Below, piece after piece: positions 7,376 through 10,092 of a DNA stretch of 10,092 nucleotides; within the stretch, counting starts at the first letter, position 1; every line of letters begins with the position of its first letter. The position numbers and the translations under genes are program-made. The stretch is from positions 1 to 10,092 of the forward strand of contig UQDU01000056.1 in assembly GCA_900539915.1 (NCBI GenBank), read 5' to 3'. The DNA comes from an uncultured Bacteroidales bacterium (GTDB taxonomy: Bacteria; Bacteroidota; Bacteroidia; Bacteroidales; Muribaculaceae). A model generated the notes under the pieces. That model worked only from the letters and a program-made list of their open reading frames with translations, did no database searches and was not told the origin of the DNA.

Positions 7376-7430
7376 TTGGCCACTGTGGCCGCGATGGCTC
7401 TTTTGGCAGCGCGGCGTGGAGCAAGGCCAA
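7376..7430 (+). promoter_or_regulatory. Structured rpsO 5' leader, candidate S15 autoregulatory RNA
   Basis: Several pairings are possible in the first 60 bases of the predicted transcript. GCCGCG (7388-7393) pairs with CGCGGC (7410-7415), extended inward by T-A and G-C pairs after an A-G mismatch. CCAC (7380-7383) can pair with GTGG (7416-7419) below it. TTGGCC (7376-7381) can pair with GGCCAA (7425-7430). The hairpin GGCCAC-T-GTGGCC (7378-7390) competes with these. Ribosomal protein S15 represses its own mRNA through leader structures in several bacteria, and those structures differ between phyla. The link here is inferred from position and folding only. Confidence 0.45.
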
Positions 7431-7464
7431 CATTATTTTACTAACATCTTAATTTCCAAAAGAA

Positions 7465-7740
7465 ATGCACTTAAGCTCTGACGACAAAGTCAAGATCTTT
7501 GAGGAATTCGGCAAAGGCAAGACCGATACCGGCAGCCCCGAAGCTCAGATCGCCCTCTTCTCTGTACGTATCGCTCACCTGACCGAGCACCTCAAGAAGA
7601 ACCACAAGGATTTCACAACACAGCGCGCGCTGAAGACTCTCGTAGGTAAGCGCCGCCGTCTGCTCGATTACCTCATCCGCAAGGACATCAACCGTTACCG
7701 TGCCATCATCGCACGTAAGGAACTCGGTATCCGCAAGTAA
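7465..7740 (+). CDS. rpsO: 30S ribosomal protein S15
   Basis: This 91-residue protein is the full length expected for S15 (about 89). It binds the 16S rRNA central-domain three-way junction early in small-subunit assembly. Typical segments are TDTGSPEAQIALFSVRIAHL (20-39), LTEHLKKNHKDFTTQRAL (39-56) and VGKRRRLLDYLIRKDINRY (60-78), which cover the RNA-binding helices. It starts at MHLSSDDK, close to the usual MYLxxEKK beginning of the phylum. The gene is transcribed from its own promoter at 7337-7367 through a structured leader and is followed by a strong hairpin, so it looks monocistronic. Codon use is that of a highly expressed gene (CGT and CGC for arginine). Confidence 0.98.
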   Translation: MHLSSDDKVKIFEEFGKGKTDTGSPEAQIALFSVRIAHLTEHLKKNHKDFTTQRALKTLVGKRRRLLDYLIRKDINRYRAIIARKELGIRK

Positions 7741-7766
7741 TCGGCTGAAACTTAAAGCTAATGACA

Positions 7767-7809
7767 AGCCCGCGATTCAAGCACTCCGCAGTGCCTCGAA
7801 TCGCGGGCT
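7767..7809 (+). terminator. Strong hairpin after rpsO, probable terminator without U-tract
   Basis: AGCCCGCGATTC (7767-7778) pairs perfectly over 12 bp with GAATCGCGGGCT (7798-7809). Inside it GCACT (7781-7785) pairs with AGTGC (7790-7794). It lies 26 bases behind the rpsO stop and has no run of T on either side. The stem ends six bases before ATG 7816 of the next gene, so it could also limit read-through translation of that gene. Confidence 0.7.
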
Positions 7810-7815
7810 GTCAAC

Positions 7816-8472
7816 ATGAATACACACTCCCCACCCATCTCCACCATGGACTCTGAAACCGTACAAGCCACATTCCTTTTCGTAATCGAAGTCATCGGTA
7901 CGATAGCTTTCGCCATCAGCGGCATACGACTCGCGGCCACAAAAAATTTCGACTGGTTCGGCGCATACACCGTAGGTCTGGTGACGGCCATAGGCGGCGG
8001 CACCCTCCGCGACCTGCTGCTTGACTGCACCGTGTTCTGGATGGAGACGTGGTGGTATCTCGCCGTGACGGCCCTGTCGCTGGCGGCGGTCATAGTGTTC
8101 CGCTCTTTTCTCGTCAGGCGCGAGCGCATACTGCTGATGTTTGACAGCGTGGGTCTCGCCCTGTTTTGTGTGATAGGGATAGAGAAAACCCTCCATTTCG
8201 GCTACCCGATGTGGGTCGCCGGCATCATGGGCGTGATTACGGGCGCATTCGGCGGAGTCATCCGCGACATACTCATCAACGAGGAGCCCATCATATTCCG
8301 CAAAGACCTCTACGCCACGGCATGTATAGCCGGGGCCGTGGTCTACTGGCTCACCTCTCTCGTCGCCCCGGCCATCATACCGCCCCTGGCGTGCGCCGCC
8401 GTGGTCATCATCCTCCGCGTCCTCGCCCTCCGCTACTCCCTCCACCTCCCCGTCATGATGCACCGCGACTGA
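7816..8472 (+). CDS. TRIC-type cation channel / YadS-family membrane protein (UPF0126)
   Basis: The product is a 218-residue inner-membrane protein of the bacterial TRIC family (E. coli YadS/YicG relatives, about 205 residues), which forms trimeric K+-permeable channels; some relatives are annotated as glycine transporters. The family hallmark appears twice, once per repeat: GGGTLRD (60-66) and GGVIRD (146-151). Each follows a pore helix with VIGTIAFAISG (26-36) or DSVGLALFCVIG (110-121). Seven hydrophobic segments are visible. ATG 7846 (MDSETVQATF) would give 208 residues, closer to relatives, and would move the start away from the hairpin at 7767-7809, so it is a real alternative start. I see no convincing promoter of its own. 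Confidence 0.9.
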   Translation: MNTHSPPISTMDSETVQATFLFVIEVIGTIAFAISGIRLAATKNFDWFGAYTVGLVTAIGGGTLRDLLLDCTVFWMETWWYLAVTALSLAAVIVFRSFLVRRERILLMFDSVGLALFCVIGIEKTLHFGYPMWVAGIMGVITGAFGGVIRDILINEEPIIFRKDLYATACIAGAVVYWLTSLVAPAIIPPLACAAVVIILRVLALRYSLHLPVMMHRD

Positions 8473-8558
8473 CCCGTCAGCGGCCTGTCGGAGCATAGGT
8501 CACGGTGTGTGTCAATGTCGCTAACTTAAGCAGTCGTTGAGCTATAATGGCTCTCTTT

Positions 8559-8706
8559 GTAGTAGGGACATGCCATGGCATGTCGCCTAAAGCCATGCTA
8601 ATTAGGGCGTTGCGTCAGTAGACATGCTGATGAGGGGTGTTGCATCGGCGACATGCCATGGCATGTCCCTACTGCTATGGGTGCATTCCTTGAGTCGGTG
8701 ACATTG
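8559..8706 (+). repeat. Composite palindromic repeat element, locus B
   Basis: Perfect 27-bp inverted arms at 8561-8587 and 8647-8673 each hold the core GACATGCCATGGCATGTC (8567-8584 and 8650-8667). Between the arms lie two tandem, diverged 29-bp units (8592-8620 and 8621-8649), where locus A has one. Homology to locus A, which is inverted, covers 8559-8618 with four mismatches and resumes beyond the right arm (TGCATTCCTT) to about 8706. It lies in the 327-base gap between the TRIC gene and the phage-derived genes; the rest of that gap shows no gene. Confidence 0.85.
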
Positions 8707-8727
8707 CGGTGTGTGGCAAAATGTCAC
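8698..8727. repeat. Inverted repeat between element B and the phage-type genes
   Basis: GTGACATT (8698-8705) and AATGTCAC (8720-8727) are perfect inverted 8-mers around a 14-base loop. They overlap the end of the repeat element. This could be an operator, a weak terminator hairpin or part of a recombination site; nothing in the sequence decides between these. Confidence 0.45.
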
Positions 8728-8799
8728 AACGTCGGGATGGCGTTTTTTTGGTGGAAAAGGGATATTTTCGCAGGGAAAATTTCTTAAAAATTTGAGGAT

Positions 8800-9153
8800 A
8801 TGGAAAACATGAGATTTTGTGAGGTCGCTGCGCTCTGGAAGGAGAGCAAGCGCGATGTGGTGAAGCAGTCAACATTCTGTGCCTACATGCTGGTACTCAA
8901 GACCCATCTGCTGCCGGTGTTTGGCGATGCCGAGACGATTACAGAGGATGACGCGCAGCAGTTTGTGTTTGACAAGCTCCGGGGCGGACTCAGCCGCAAG
9001 ACCGTCCAGGACATGATGGCGGTGCTGAAATCGGTGGTCAAATTCGGGACCAAGCACGGCATATACCGCTACGAGCAGTGGGGTCTGGTGCATCCCAACC
9101 TTGACCAGAAACGCCGTTGCATGGCCCGTCTCGACCGATTCATGAGTCTGTGA
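8800..9153 (+). CDS. SAM-like core-binding domain of a tyrosine recombinase, no catalytic domain
   Basis: This 117-residue protein matches the N-terminal DNA-binding half of phage-type tyrosine integrases: FCEVAALWKESKRDVVKQST (6-25), YMLVLKTHLLPVFGD (29-43), ITEDDAQQFVFDKL (47-60) and LSRKTVQDMMAVLKSVVKFG (64-83). In relatives the catalytic R-H-R-Y domain follows after about 100 residues. Here the frame ends at residue 117 after QKRRCMARLDRFMSL, and the 90 bases before the next gene hold no catalytic domain in any frame. It is therefore a truncated integrase, or a stand-alone DNA-binding protein. It lies directly before a terminase large subunit, the place usual for the small subunit, which makes a packaging role a possible though unproven alternative. 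Confidence 0.75.
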   Translation: MENMRFCEVAALWKESKRDVVKQSTFCAYMLVLKTHLLPVFGDAETITEDDAQQFVFDKLRGGLSRKTVQDMMAVLKSVVKFGTKHGIYRYEQWGLVHPNLDQKRRCMARLDRFMSL

Positions 9154-9182
9154 ACCGTGTGGCGATACTGATATTCTCGCAT

Positions 9183-9212
9183 GGCGCATGGCTGCGCCGC
9201 CCGGTATCTTTG
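9183..9212 (+). promoter_or_regulatory. Promoter of the terminase gene with an overlapping hairpin/operator
   Basis: TATCTTTG (9205-9212) is a full -7 match 32 bases before the terminase ATG. Where the -33 box should be there is instead a perfect hairpin, GGCGCA-TGGC-TGCGCC (9183-9198). It could be a regulator site overlapping the promoter, or a stem closing the upstream message. Confidence 0.45.
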
Positions 9213-9243
9213 CATACAGTATCATTAACAAAACCTGAGACTT

Positions 9244-10092
9244 ATGACCGTTATGGATATGGACCGCGAGGGGCTTGCCGCCCCGCGATGCCGCATCGGC
9301 GAGATGATAGCCGCCGACATGGAGAGGGAGCGCAGCCGGGCACGCGATGACGAGCGGCTGCGCCACTGTGACGACGAGATACCCCCTGAGGTGTCAGCCG
9401 ACTCTGAGTGGCGCGTAGGAGCCACGGCGATAGAGAAAGACATGACGCGGATGCGCCACGATTTCGCATTCTGGTGCCGCAAGTGCGTGAAGATACGTGA
9501 CAAGCGCACCGGGCAGTATGTGCCTTTTGTGCTCAACCGTCCGCAGCGCAAGGCCATGGCCGTCATGGAGGAGCAGAGGCGTCGCGGCGAACCGATACGC
9601 ATAGTCATGCTCAAGGCGCGCCAGTGGGGCGGCTCAACGCTGATACAGATGTATATGGCGTGGATACAGATAATCCACCGCGAGAACTGGCATTCGTTTA
9701 TCTGCGCCCATGTCAAGGACACTTCCGCGACCATCCGCGGCATGTACTCGCGCATGCTCGGCAACTATCCTACGGAATACTGGCCCTGCGAGGAGCCTCC
9801 ACAGTTCAATTCCTACGAGCGGAGCCTGAATACACGTGTCATATCGGGGCGTGACTGCCGCGTCACTCTCGGGTCGTGTGAGAGCCAGGAGGCAGCGCGA
9901 GGCAACGACATCGCCATGGCGCATCTGAGCGAAGTGGCCTTCTGGCGCGACACCAACCAGCGTTCGCCCGAGGACTTCATACGTTCCGTGTGCAGCGGCA
10001 TACCCCTTGAGCCGCTGACCGTCATAGCCCTGGAGAGTATAGGGCATAAAACGAAGCGTATAGATTGGGGTGTGGTGGATTGTGGGGGTTGT
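9244..10092 (+). CDS. terL: Phage terminase large subunit, N-terminal ATPase part, interrupted and open at the window end
   Basis: The frame from ATG 9244 stays open to the window end (283 codons). Terminase large subunits power DNA entry into the phage head. Visible ATPase parts are the adenine-binding FVLNRPQRKAM (95-105), the Walker A-like MLKARQWGGSTLIQ (122-135), SFICAHVKDTSATIRGMYSR (151-170), a Walker B-like DIAMAHLSEVAFW (222-234) with E230 as likely catalytic acid, and TVIALES (259-265). Relatives continue ES-TANG in the coupling motif. Here the frame instead runs into the 55-bp terminal repeat right after ES and reads IGHKTKRIDWG, which is not terminase. The nuclease half is missing. 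The first 60 or so residues are charged and unfamiliar; starts at 9253 or 9259 are also possible. Either an element has split the gene or the junction is an assembly product. Confidence 0.88.
   Translation, partial: MTVMDMDREGLAAPRCRIGEMIAADMERERSRARDDERLRHCDDEIPPEVSADSEWRVGATAIEKDMTRMRHDFAFWCRKCVKIRDKRTGQYVPFVLNRPQRKAMAVMEEQRRRGEPIRIVMLKARQWGGSTLIQMYMAWIQIIHRENWHSFICAHVKDTSATIRGMYSRMLGNYPTEYWPCEEPPQFNSYERSLNTRVISGRDCRVTLGSCESQEAARGNDIAMAHLSEVAFWRDTNQRSPEDFIRSVCSGIPLEPLTVIALESIGHKTKRIDWGVVDCGGC
10038..10092. repeat. Right copy of the perfect 55-bp terminal inverted repeat
   Basis: This is the exact reverse complement of bases 1-55. It begins within the AGT serine codon of the terminase coupling motif, and the terminase similarity ends there. 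Outward reading gives TATAGGGCATAAAACGAAGC and then a G-rich stretch with several GG to GGGGG runs, the same sequence that is met when leaving the window on the left. Confidence 0.95.

Noticed and set aside
8543..8548. TATAAT as a promoter -10 box
   Set aside because: The host group uses TAnnTTTG boxes, and no gene starts at a suitable distance; the repeat element follows directly.
8559..8673. Possible CRISPR array, since palindromic repeats alternate with units near 29 bp
   Set aside because: The units between the palindromes are related to each other rather than unique spacers, the repeats face each other instead of running in tandem, and no cas gene is present.
8743..8770. T-run and TTTG with a TATTTTCG box ahead of the integrase fragment as its promoter
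   Set aside because: The -33-like and -7-like parts are only about 12 bases apart instead of 19-21, and the -7 match is imperfect.
3990..8792. Similar short stretches (TTTCGCAG followed by A/T-rich bases) at about 3990-4010 and 8767-8790 as phage attachment sites
   Set aside because: Identity is only about eight bases and then drifts, which is too short to set apart from chance in A/T-rich leaders.
10057..10092. G-quadruplex in the G-rich outer part of the terminal repeat
   Set aside because: The G-runs are unequal (several only GG), so only a weak two-layer structure could form, and the repeat is probably cut off by the assembly.

Overview
The window looks like chromosomal DNA of a GC-rich member of the Bacteroidales (phylum Bacteroidota), with the Muribaculaceae a plausible family. 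The grounds are: TAnnTTTG -7 promoter boxes and no Shine-Dalgarno sequences; a DUF1343/NamZ protein; a two-gene acyltransferase pair like the glycine-lipid genes of Bacteroides; a protein-tail remnant of the 'YxLQGxxVxxPxxGLYI' kind common in this phylum; and strong gene matches in panB and rpsO. The family-level placement is an inference.

Layout. Positions 1-3663 hold an apparent operon: panB (pantothenate/CoA synthesis), a MATE-family exporter, and a NamZ-like exo-N-acetylmuramidase, the last two joined by an ATGA overlap. The 3' third of namZ carries an unusual insert and has much lower GC. Positions 3664-4017 are a repeat-rich intergenic region. Positions 4018-7220 hold a second operon: a PlsC-type O-acyltransferase (GlsA-like), a GNAT-type N-acyltransferase (GlsB-like) and an unrecognised polytopic membrane protein coupled to glsB by ATGA. 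The last 35 or so codons of a lost secreted-protein gene lie directly behind it. Then come rpsO (7465-7740), with a clear promoter and a structured leader, a strong hairpin, and a TRIC/YadS-type channel gene (7816-8472). Positions 8473-8799 are intergenic and carry a second, inverted copy of the same palindromic repeat element. The right end is phage-derived: a protein with only the SAM-like core-binding domain of a tyrosine recombinase (8800-9153), then the N-terminal ATPase part of a terminase large subunit (9244 to the end). The terminase frame never closes in the window, so it is easily missed.

Two structures go beyond gene annotation. First, the outermost 55 bp at each end are perfect reverse complements, and the right copy interrupts the terminase exactly where its conserved coupling motif should continue. 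This points to a multicopy element reached from both sides, with the 55-bp length probably set by the assembler. Second, a composite intergenic element built on the 18-bp palindrome GACATGCCATGGCATGTC occurs in opposite orientations on both sides of the glsA-to-TRIC block, with one or two copies of a 29-bp internal unit. I found no CRISPR array, tRNA or complete mobile element, and no convincing new defence or biosynthetic system.
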